Positions 44,590 to 53,094 of a DNA stretch of 64,000 nt are shown here, one piece after another (within the stretch, counting starts at the first letter, position 1; each line of letters opens with the position of its first letter). The stretch is from Budorcas taxicolor (taxonomy: Eukaryota > Chordata > Mammalia > Artiodactyla > Bovidae), in assembly GCF_023091745.1 (NCBI RefSeq), contig NC_068930.1, positions 7,958,262-8,022,261 on the forward strand. Direction: 5' to 3'. The translations under genes were made by a program, and so were the position numbers. The notes beneath the pieces were generated by a model, which worked only from the letters and a program-made list of their open reading frames with translations, was not told the DNA's origin and searched no databases.

Positions 44590-45480
44590 AAGGTGGACGG
44601 GCAGGGGGAGCGGACCGCAGAGATCCCAGAGCCTCGGTCGCCACCGTCCCCATGGGGTCCCCGGCCTTCCCCGGCCGCGATCACACTCATCCCACGCGGA
44701 AGGTCGCCCGCAGAGGCCGCCAGGAGAAGGCGGGTTCCATGCCGGACTCGCGGTGGGGGAGACGGCGCCCGGGCGCCCGGCGCCGCCAGGCCGTCCCGGG
44801 CCGCGCCCCCGCGCCGCCCCGCACTCGCACACCCCGCGCACACGCGCGCCCGCGCGTCCGCTCCCGCTCGAAGGCAGGGGCTTCTCTAAGGGCGGAGGAA
44901 CCGTGCGGACGCCTCGGCGCCTCTTCCTTCTGTGGCTTTCGCCCGCTCCCCCGGCCCGGGCGCCGGCCTGCGCCCCCCGAAACCCTCCAGCCCGAGGGCG
45001 CGGCGGGAGACGCAGCGCAGTGCGCCGCGGAGGGCGGGGGAGACGCTTCCCGCGCGGGGCCTGGGCGGCGGGGCTGGGACTCCGCGCCGGCGGCGGCGGG
45101 GCAGCGCTTACCTGCGGGCGGCGGCGGCGGGCAGGGCCGCGGGCGCCTGGGGCGCGGGCTGCGCGGGGCCGGGCGGACGGCGGCGCTCGGGGCCGGGCCG
45201 CCCCTTTGCCCTCCTCCGAGGAGGCTCCGGCCGTGCGCCGGGGGCCGGGCCGGGCCAGACTCACTTCCTCAATCCTGAGCGGGGCGGGCGGCGCGCGGGG
45301 CGAGGGGCGGCCTCCGAGAGGCCTCCGCAGAGCGCGCGCGGGAAGCCCCTGCGCTCGCCCGCCGGCTTCCCTCACCGAGACCCCGGAGGCCACGGGGTCC
45401 GCAGGCGCGCCCCCAGCGCCGGTCTCCTCCGGGTCTGGGTCCCCTGCCCTCCGGCAGGGCAGTCTCAGCGGCGAGATTGG
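44590..45480 (-). promoter_or_regulatory. LRRK1: CpG island, probable LRRK1 promoter
   Basis: About 0.9 kb of very GC-rich DNA with dense CpG, many GGGCGG/CCGCCC boxes and no TATA box, in an otherwise AT-rich, CpG-poor window. It lies about 4.5 kb upstream (minus-strand sense) of the LRRK1 first coding exon and about 3.3 kb downstream of the ALDH1A3 3' end. Mammalian synteny places LRRK1 immediately after ALDH1A3 on the same strand, so this is the expected LRRK1 promoter. Long open frames on both strands (356 codons on plus, 284 on minus) are explained by the scarcity of stop codons at this GC content. Transcription start sites cannot be placed from sequence alone. Confidence 0.8.
45112..45400 (-). 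other. LRRK1: LRRK1 exon 1, 5' UTR (putative; 5' end unknown)
   Basis: Inside the CpG island the minus strand carries CCGCAG|GTAAGCG, a strong splice donor whose last exon base is 45112. A second good donor, GAA|GTGAGTC, lies upstream at 45265/45264, so first exons may be alternative. Human LRRK1 begins with a non-coding exon in a CpG island, which this matches. The upstream boundary given is a guess within the island. Confidence 0.5.
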
Positions 45481-45484
45481 TCGG

Positions 45485-46720
45485 TTCTCGGCGCAGCCCA
45501 GCTTTCCCTGCCCCTCTGTTCCGCTCAGCAGCGAAATCCTCTGGTGAACTCCGGACTCGTCTATGGAGGCAGTAAATACTCAAAAGACAGGAATATTCGT
45601 TTGTGTACAACTTTTTCTACAGCAGACTAGACGTATGAAATGTAACACTTTAATAGTTTTGCAAACCTCAACCCTTCCACCACATGGATTTACTAAATTA
45701 CGGATACATACAAAGATATCACTGGTGAATCATTTTAAATTGTCTGGGTCTATTTTGGGGGTGGCGGTGGTAGATAAACCTGCTGGAGTGTAGGCAATTT
45801 ATATTTCAACCTAATAAAAAGATGTACCCACAATTAAGGCCATTATCCAAAGACAGATCATAATGATGTACGTCCATGCGGGCGGGCAGGCTTTAGATTG
45901 GGCTCCACGTGCGCATCAGGGAAAGAGAAGACTTCTTCGGAAAAAGCGGATGGTTCTGCACCCTGGCAGGATCTGCGCACCCCAGGTTCCTCCCGTGTAC
46001 GGCTATGACTGGAACATTCCCAGGGTTTATCCCAAGGCTCAGAGACAAATCGCCAGTATCCTCACTGCCGTTTCATGAAAGCCGGCCAGCAGCAACCAGC
46101 TCCCGCCTCCACGACCTCGCAGACACTTAGCGGTCACCATGGACGAGTTCCTTGGGTCCCTGTTCGAAGAGGGGACCACGGGGCAGCTGAGTTTTGCGCC
46201 CAAGAGGCTGCCCCGTCGGCTCTCCCGGGCCACACGCCCCTCCAAAAGGGAGGGTGCAGTTCTGCAACCCTGCCTTCACCACCGCGGTTCTAATTCCAAT
46301 ATGCAAAAGGCGGCAGTATGGTCGCTAACGAAAAGTCCCTAATAATTTTCAGGGCGTGGCGTCCACAGTGCAGAGAGAGCCTGGCGATCGCGGCGCGGCG
46401 CCCACCCCCACCCCTAGGCGCCCGGTCCTGCCATCTAGCGGGACCGCGAGGAAGTGCGCGCCGGGTGACCGGCGGACCAGGGGGCAGACGCGGCCCACGG
46501 AGGTGAGGACAAGCCCGTTTTAAATGAGCTTGCCATCCGCTTAGAAATGTGTCCAAGGTAGAAAGAACTTGCACATGGGTGGCCTGTTTCGAGCTGGCTG
46601 TATCCCAGCATTTAACCTTACCCTTGGCATGCGTTACTTACAGGTTTGCGTGAGGCGATTGTTACAGGTCAGTTAAGATTTCTTTATGCTTCTTAACCCC
46701 CGCTGACCAACGTCTCATGT
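45485..46720. other. ALDH1A3-LRRK1 intergenic DNA with GC-rich block
   Basis: Mostly unique. 45880-46510 is moderately to strongly GC-rich with CpGs, notably 46375-46505. A 67-codon ATG frame with a strong Kozak context is at 46139-46342 (see findings). Confidence 0.5.
46474..46488 (+). promoter_or_regulatory. CTCF-like motif
   Basis: GGACCAGGGGGCAGA matches the AGGGGGCAG core and the preceding A-C-C of the CTCF consensus; the two leading C are replaced by G. It lies in a CpG-rich block between the two genes. Motif only. Confidence 0.4.
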
Positions 46721-46723
46721 TGG

Positions 46724-46876
46724 AATGCTGGTAAAGAATCCACCTGCAGCGCAGGATTCCTGAGTTCTATCCCTGGATGGGGAAGATCCCCTGGAGAAGG
46801 GACCGGCTACCCACTCCAGTGATCTGGCCTGGAGAAAAAGACTCGGACACGACTGAGTCACTTTCACTTTCACTTT
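46724..46876 (+). mobile_element. Bov-tA SINE with internal deletion
   Basis: GTAAAGAATCCACCTGCAGC through GACTGAGTCACTTTCACTTT. The GAGGAGCCTGG...ACAGTCCATGGGG part is missing. Confidence 0.82.
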
Positions 46877-46912
46877 CTAAGTTTTATCCTAAGTAGGTAA
46901 TGGAGGCAGGGA

Positions 46913-47095
46913 GGGGTTTCCCTGGTGACTCAGACGGTAAAGAATCCGCTTGCAATGCGGGAGACCTGGGTTCCATTGCTGGGTTGGGAAGATCCCCTGG
47001 AGAAGGGAGCAGCTACCCACCCCAGTATTCTGGCCTGGAGAATTCCATGGACTGTATAGTCCATGGGGTTGCAAAGAGTTGATCAGGACCAAGCG
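46913..47095 (+). mobile_element. Bov-tA SINE
   Basis: GGGGTTTCCCTGGTGACTCA head to ACCAAGCGACTTTCAC tail, plus orientation, full length. Confidence 0.87.
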
Positions 47096-47164
47096 ACTTT
47101 CACGGTGGGGTCAATTGGAAGCTACCTCCCTGAGCTACCCTTTCTGCCTTCTGAAGGTGTAGTA

Positions 47165-47800
47165 GTTTTTTTTCTTTAATTGAAGGATAATTGCTTTACA
47201 ACATTCAGTTGGGTCCTGCCACACATCAGCATGAATCAGCTGTATACACACATCCCCTCCCTCTTGAACCTCCCTCCAACCTCCCACCCATTCCCACCCC
47301 TCTAGGTTGTCACAGACCAAAGGGTCTGAGCTCCCTGCGTCGTATAGCAAATTCCCACTGGCTATTCATTTTACATATGTGAAGTATATGTTTCAATGCT
47401 ACTCTCTCAATTCTCTCCTTTCCCAGCTGTGTCCACAAGTCTGTTCTCTATGCGTCTCCATTGCTGCCCTACAAACAGCTTCATCAGCACCATACTTTTT
47501 GTTGTCCTTCAGTCTCTCAGTCGTGTCTGATTCTTTGTGAGCCCATGGACTGCAGCACAGCAAGCTTTCCTGCCCTTCACCATCTTCCAGAGTCTGCTCA
47601 AACTCATGCCCATCGAGTTGGTGATGCCATCCAACCATCTCATCGTCTGTTGTTCCCTTCTCCTCCTGCCTTCAACCTTTCCCAGCATCCTTCCCACCAT
47701 CCTTCTAGATTTCATATATATGCATTAATATATGATATTTGTTTTTCTCTTTCTGACTTACTTTACTCTGTATAATAGGCCCTCAGTTTCTAGTCACCTC
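47165..47800 (-). mobile_element. L1 3' region, split by a BovB fragment
   Basis: GAAGGATAATTGCTTTACAA, CCCTCTAGGTTGTCACAGAC, then after a BovB, ATTTCATATATATGCATTAA and ACTTTACTCTGTATAATAGG. Reverse-complement artiodactyl L1. Confidence 0.75.
47500..47695 (-). mobile_element. BovB 3' fragment inside the L1
   Basis: TTGTCCTTCAGTCTCTCAGT through CAACCTTTCCCAGCATCC, reverse complement. ACCATACTTTT and ACCATCCTTCT flank it and look like a decayed target duplication. Confidence 0.8.
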
Positions 47801-48718
47801 CCTTCGCTGGGTATTTAGTTTCCACTGATATTTCTCCTGGGACACTTAAAAAATGTCCCTTATTATCAAGACACGATAGGAGCAAGAATCAAAAGGGCTC
47901 AGCCTGCCATTGGGAGAAGCTTGGGTGTTTCAAAGGGTCCACTTTTAGAGAATGTCCCAACTTACTGTCCCCACCCCAAAAGGCACTGTACACACACATG
48001 CACACACACACACCACAGCCACAGTGTATGTCCTCAAAATGGTTCCTGTCGTGGTAATGACAAACAAAGGAATTGCTGTTTTCCTTGAATGTGTTGCTCA
48101 CATTTTGGTTGGGAAATGGAAGGTTTCTAAATGCATTCAAGCATACACAAGTGCATAAATTAAGATGGATCTTATCCAAGGCATGGTTGAACACGGTGGA
48201 CCTAACCAAGTACAGAAATATTTTTCATCTAACCTCAGTGTCAATGTACAACTCAGTGATTGAGGCTTACTGGTCTGAAGCCTTAGAAACTCTGGGTAAT
48301 TTAGACACAAACACAGAGATCCTCATGGAGAAAAGGGACAAACATGAACGCTTGTGCACACAGTTGCAGGACGCAGTGTTTCCCTGAGTCCCCAAGCAAC
48401 CTTCCCACATTCTGCACACTCACATCCTCATCACTTGGTGATAAAAAGGGACTCGGTAAGCTCAATGACAGCTTTAACTTCACCAACTAAGATGCAGAGC
48501 CTTTGAGGCCAAGCTTGCTGCCTCATCCACCCCCAAAACCGTCAAAGTGAGTTTCATACTCAAGCTAAGCACAGGACTTAATTGACTGAGCAAATGTAAT
48601 TTTATCCTTAAGTGATTGAAACCACTTTCTTGTAAGTCACTTTGTACCAAAGTTCTAAGGAAAAGAAAGGTCAGTCACAGAAAAAGGGGTCTTCTGGTCT
48701 TTAAATGAAAAAACATAG
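47800..48718. other. Intergenic DNA downstream of ALDH1A3
   Basis: Mostly unique, with a (CA)n tract at 47988-48013. No gene recognised. Confidence 0.45.
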
Positions 48719-48737
48719 TTTTTTTCAAATATTTGAT

Positions 48738-48743
48738 TTTATT
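48738..48743 (-). terminator. Distal polyadenylation signal AATAAA of ALDH1A3
   Basis: TTTATT on the plus strand reads AATAAA on the minus strand, with T-rich sequence downstream (48721-48726). It lies about 1.79 kb past the stop codon, where the major ALDH1A3 3' end is expected. Confidence 0.6.
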
Positions 48744-49246
48744 TTATAGTTATTGCATTGTTGGACACAATCTGCAATTAGGGTCAGAATTCCCAGGCCA
48801 ATAGATTTTTTTAAACCATACCACAGGAGTAAACCTTAAAAGAACTAAAGTCTAATGCTATATAGATTTCCATTTCTAAATACAGTATATTACAGAAGGT
48901 TAAATACATCACCTCTGTTTACTTACAACTATAAAAAGATACATTAACTCTACCAATTATAAATAATGTAGCATCATATTAAAGGCATTATTGTACAATG
49001 AAAGAATAAGAACGCTCTAATGTATTACTATCAAGGTTAATGTCTTTAGTTACTTGAGATAAAATCCTGAAAATTCAGCATATGAAGTCAAATCCTGATT
49101 TAACAAGTTACTGGTAGTCTAAGTGACGTGTTGTTAATTCATTGAGAGAAGGTGAATTGCATTTGCATATTTCCAACAGGAATGATAACCTCACTTCACA
49201 TACGACTTTCTCTATACATAACACTGGTTTTGACATAGACCTCCAT

Positions 49247-49252
49247 TTTATT
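49247..49252 (-). terminator. Possible proximal polyadenylation signal
   Basis: AATAAA on the minus strand, 5 nt downstream of a run of 12 G in the transcript. It would give a 3' UTR of about 1.3 kb. Hexamer only; use is not shown. Confidence 0.35.
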
Positions 49253-50529
49253 ATTCTCCCCCCCCCCCCAATTTAATTCTCAAACATAACTTAATTCTCA
49301 AACATAAGCACCATTAGAAAAGTACAAGTTAGTAACAGTAAAAGTATCTGAATAACACAATTGCAGTTTGGTTTTGTTTTTTTAAAGCTCTGTGGGACAC
49401 TTTCAGTTTTCCAAGTTGACTTGGAATTGCACATCCTTTGGATACACAAAGAGGAAAAGAAAACTTTTCAACCTGTTAGTGCAGTGCTCAAACCACTCTA
49501 GTAGCAGACCCAGTTCCTCCATGAAGTTCAGATGTTATTTGTTAATTAATCACTAATTAATATCAAAACAGGACTTTGTAAAACCAGAGCTGTATTACAA
49601 CAGCAGTCTTTTCAATTGTATATGTCTTACTCATCTAAAATGTTGATAACCCATCTGGAGAAAAGGAAAACTATATAGGTTTATCATAAATCAATGCAAG
49701 TGGTAGAAATGCCTAACTGGGAAAAGCAAATTATGCCTTTAATTAGTAAAGTGTGGGACTTAATGATCCTAGAATCTGTACTGTCAGAGCACTGCGTCTT
49801 TAGCAGTGATGGTGACATTCGCGACATTTCCTGTCTTGATTAAGGTAGACCATGACGTGCGTTAGATAAGCTCTTACGGTTGTTGATTTGGTCATATTTC
49901 AAAGGCCGCATTGGTTTTAAGCTGAGTCCCATGGTCAATGTCAAGATGCAGTCCTTGAAGAGCATTCACACCAGGGCCTTCAGGACCCTTCCACGGTACT
50001 TGCTTCCCCAAAGTTCCCCACATCAGATCATCCCAACCTTGTTTTTTTAAAAAAATTTTTTTTAAACTTAGTGCTATTCCTTCCTACTGAGTAGTCGGAG
50101 GGGCTTGTTCTGTGGGCAGGTAAGGAACCCACAGGTAGAGTCCTGTTTCAAAACATACAGGGAATTTTTTTTTCCAAATCCTTACTGGGGTTAGAGTCAA
50201 CAGAGCATTTTAAAGTGACGGCTCAATACTTCAAATACCACTTCCTGTTGACAGTGCCCTGAACCTCCTCACCGTCCCAGGGATCTGGTGAAAAGCAGAA
50301 AACAGATATGGCCCTTAGTCCCAACCCCAGGCAGGACTGCAATTTCACATACAATGTTTCAGTCGATAAAGAAGGAATGTAAGAGGAAAACAAAAACCGT
50401 TCAAATCCAGCAAGTTTAAAATCTCCAGAAGAAAGTATCCCAGGAAGGTCAGAATGTTGATTTTTCTTCAGTAAGTTCGATCGGCCACATTCAGTTGTCA
50501 GATGTTTGAAGAAGGAACCTGCTTCTCCC

Positions 50530-50602
50530 TCAGGGATCCTTGTCATCAAGTTTGATGGTGACAGTTTTCACTTCTGTGTATTCAGCCAGCGCATATTCAC
50601 CT
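50530..50602 (-). CDS. ALDH1A3: ALDH1A3 exon 13, C-terminus and stop codon
   Basis: The coding part of the last exon starts with A, completing a Leu codon from exon 12. It reads GEYALAEYTEVKTVTIKL followed by an acidic tail DDKDP and a TGA stop (complement of bases 50530-50532). The acceptor is TGTGATCACAG. The segment is the final beta-strand of the ALDH fold that packs in the tetramer. GEYALAEYTEVKTVTIKL is the ALDH1A3 signature; ALDH1A2 has GEFGLREYSEVKTVTVKI. Intron 12 upstream is long (6713 bp) and full of repeats, and a CA-repeat lies 211-246 bp before the acceptor. The 3' UTR follows directly. Confidence 0.95.
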
Positions 50603-50812
50603 CTGTGATCACAGAAAAGAGTGAGATATAAAATGGCACTTAGACACTCTGTGTGAACTTTGTTCTAATGCTTCAAAGGCGAGTACTCTGTTGGGCAGTC
50701 TGGAGTCTGAGCAAAAGGCCCAAAAGTGAGGATTTAATAGAGTCTAAGGGCTGTAAGACCATCAGTAAAGTTTAAGTATCGGGATGTGTAACTGAAGGTT
50801 AAATGCCACGTT

Positions 50813-50850
50813 TTGTGTGTGCGTGTGTGTGTGTGTGTGTGTCTGTGTGA
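50813..50850. repeat. (GT)n microsatellite
   Basis: GTGTGTGCGTGTGTGTGTGT and on, about 18 dinucleotides with interruptions. On the gene strand this is a CA repeat in intron 12, 211-246 bp upstream of the exon 13 acceptor. Confidence 0.92.
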
Positions 50851-51477
50851 TGCTTTTGAAATACTCAGGACTAAGGATCTGCCTTCAAAGGATGAAGAGG
50901 ATTTAAAACAAAGTGAACTCCCTGGATGGAGGGGAGAGCAGAGAGAGCCTGTGCGGTGAGGGATGGGCGAGCTGAGGAGTAAATGGATAACTTCTGCAGA
51001 CTTCTGCGGGCAATTTGGAGCTGTTGGAAGAGACAAGAGAGACAGAGGCCTGAAGCTATTGACTGGACTGTGGCCGGAGCATCCGTGAGAGTCAGGGCTA
51101 GGAAGGACCTGGAGCTGGTCTTGAAGAGCACAGCTGGGGACCAGCTGTGAGAAGAATGAGGCCCGGGCAGGGACACGGACGTTAGCAGAGTGGACACAAG
51201 GGAGTCCACGGCCTCTGAGATCATGTTTCTGATATGTGTCTCTTCCTGAAGTCCTGCAGAGCCCAGTGAACTGACTCAGGCTCCAGGAATCATGCTTAGG
51301 GCCCCTTCCCAGAACTGAAAGGTGGCTTTGGATCAATTTAAAAGTCTCTGCAACCCTTTCTCTGCCATTATGTAAATAAGAATGTGTACCTATTTAGGAA
51401 AAGAGGTAGGTGTTGAGGGGGCTACTGAGGCTCTGCTGCTAGAAACATGCAAGACAGAATCCCATCTCATCCCTTAA

Positions 51478-52195
51478 ACCACTGCTTTTCAAAGTGTGGC
51501 TCCCTGACCATCAGATCAGCCTCACCTCAGAACTTGCTAGAAATGCAGAGGTTCAGGCCCCCAGACCTTCTGTGGGAGGCAGAATAATGCCCGCCTCAAG
51601 GTGTCGTCATCACAAGTCACTGAAGCTTCGAAAATATCATATGATAAAGGGGAATTGGGGTTACAGACAGAATTAAAATTGGTAGTTAGCTGACTTTAAA
51701 ATAGGGAGTGTATCCTGAATTATCTGGGTGGACCCAGGGTAATCACAAGGACCCTTGAAGGAGGAAGAGGGAGGCAGAAAAGATTCAGAGGATGGTGAAA
51801 CTACAGAAGAGCTCAGAGAAATGCAGCACCACTGGCTTTGAAATGAAGGAAGGGGCTGCCAGCCAAGGAATATGGGAGGGAGGCCCTAGAAAGTGGAGAA
51901 GGCAAGGAAATAGATTCTTTCCCTAGAGTCTCCAGAAAGGAATGTAGCCCTGCAGACATCTTGATTTTAGCTAAGGGAGAGAATGTCAGATTTTCAGCCT
52001 TCAGGACTGTAAGATAATAAATTCATGTTGTTTAAGCCCCAAATTTTGTGATTATTTATTATAGCAGCAATAGAAAATTAATACATCTATTGAACCTAGG
52101 AGTGGGACCCAGAAATCTGTGTTTTAACAGCCAGAGGATTAACAAGTCATTGGGTTCTGATGCAGCTCAAGGTGGATAACTACAGCCTTGGATCT
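51478..52195 (+). mobile_element. MER5A-like DNA transposon, split by an MLT1 LTR
   Basis: The left part reads CTTTTCAAAGTGTGGCTCCC, AGAACTTGCTAGAAATGCAG and CAGGCCCCCAGACC. The right part (from about 52085) reads GACCCAGAAATCTGTGTTTT, AACAGCCAGAGG and GGTTCTGATGCAG. Together they follow the MER5A (hAT-Charlie) consensus, with the LTR in between. Confidence 0.75.
51571..52084 (+). mobile_element. MLT1-type MaLR LTR inside MER5A
   Basis: TGTGGGAGGCAGAATAATGC start, CCTGAATTATCTGGGTGGAC, CAGCCTTCAGGACTGTAAGA, TAATAAATTCATGTTGTTTA, ending AGAAAATTAATACA. This is the standard MLT1 order with its polyadenylation hexamer. No internal region. Confidence 0.8.
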
Positions 52196-52199
52196 ATGC

Positions 52200-52340
52200 A
52201 GTCTAGGCCAGTTTTTTGCCTTCACTGAGCCTCAATATTATCATCTGTAAAATGGGAATACCATCACCTCCTTATAGTTAGAATTGATTCAAATAGAACA
52301 AATTTGCCTACTATGTGCTACGTAAAAAGTAAATGGTAGA
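52200..52340 (+). mobile_element. MIR
   Basis: TGCCTTCACTGAGCCTCAAT then TCATCTGTAAAATGGGAATA is the MIR core. Confidence 0.65.
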
Positions 52341-52419
52341 AAGTAATATTATGATTTTATTGCTAATGTGTCACTGAGATTCTTTGGTAGTGTCCTAAAA
52401 CCAAATTCAAGGACCCATG

Positions 52420-53030
52420 ATAATGGGTAAATTATTTTGTAATTCTTTTCTAAACACAACAAAACATAGAAGCCATATACAGAATGTTAAATCCAACCTT
52501 TACAGAGCAGAAAACTCCATTAAAAGCCCAAAGGCAAATTATAAACTAGAAAAATTACATTTACAACACTGTGAGAAACAGCACTATTTACCTTACAGCA
52601 CAAAGAACTCTTACAGACCATTTTTTTTAAAAAAAAATGGAAAAATCAACAAAAGATATGAACAGTCAGTCTACAGAAAACAAAATAAAGATTGCCAATA
52701 GGTGTTCTTACAGTGCTCAATCCCTTACCATTAAAGAAATGCAAACCAAAAGAGTGAGGCACCCATTTTTCCTATGCTGGATACCTGATTTGGGGAATTT
52801 CCTCTGAAAACAATTTTCCACAAGTGCATAAGGGTCCTGATGCACAGTCCTGATGCATATAAGAACATCACCAGGTTTGAGGCAGCAAAACTCCTTGGAA
52901 ATAGCACCGAAGTTAGTCATGGGAGCCCACCAATGAAAAAGTCAGCATAGCCAAAGCCCATTCATAACAGCACAAGTTATTTTCCTCTCAAATCATTTGA
53001 AAACAGAAAAAAAAATACATGTTTACATCC
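52420..53030 (+). mobile_element. Old L1 3' fragment
   Basis: CAACAAAAGATATGAACAGT then CCATTAAAGAAATGCAAACC is the L1 ORF2 C-terminal region, diverged. Confidence 0.6.
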
Positions 53031-53094
53031 ATTGTATGCGTAGAAAATGTACAAAACCTTAAAATATGATAGATCTGATACACTGCCGGATAAA

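Larger units (their letters stand above)
40574..45111 (-). other. LRRK1: LRRK1 intron 1
   Basis: 4.5 kb between the putative exon 1 and exon 2. It contains a MER20-like DNA transposon (about 41140), a CHR-type SINE (about 41906) and a Bov-tA SINE (about 44327). The rest, especially 42040-44320, is largely single-copy looking with some possibly ancient, unassigned repeat near 43640-43860. Confidence 0.6.
48720..50529 (-). other. ALDH1A3: ALDH1A3 3' untranslated region
   Basis: About 1.8 kb of AT-rich DNA follows the stop codon, with no recognisable SINE, BovB or young L1. This agrees with the known length of the ALDH1A3 mRNA (about 3.5 kb against a 1.5 kb coding region). On the sense strand it has a run of 12 G (49269-49258), an 18-bp direct duplication (about 49275-49310) and two AATAAA hexamers: 49252-49247 and 48743-48738. 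The end at about 48720 is inferred from the distal hexamer plus normal cleavage spacing. The absence of repeats in a repeat-dense region supports its being exonic. Confidence 0.75.

Noticed and set aside
44539..45393. 284-codon minus-strand ORF in the CpG island, same strand as LRRK1
   Set aside because: Same compositional artefact. LRRK1's known start lies in exon 2 and this frame does not splice into it in a recognisable way.
44477..45547. 356-codon plus-strand ORF across the CpG island
   Set aside because: Low-complexity Arg/Gly/Ala/Pro composition, overlapping equally long frames on other strands and frames, no domain. Expected from very high GC content.
50734..51336. 200-codon minus-strand ORF in ALDH1A3 intron 12
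   Set aside because: Includes translation of the CA repeat (HTHTHTRTH) and lies wholly in an intron. No homology recognised.
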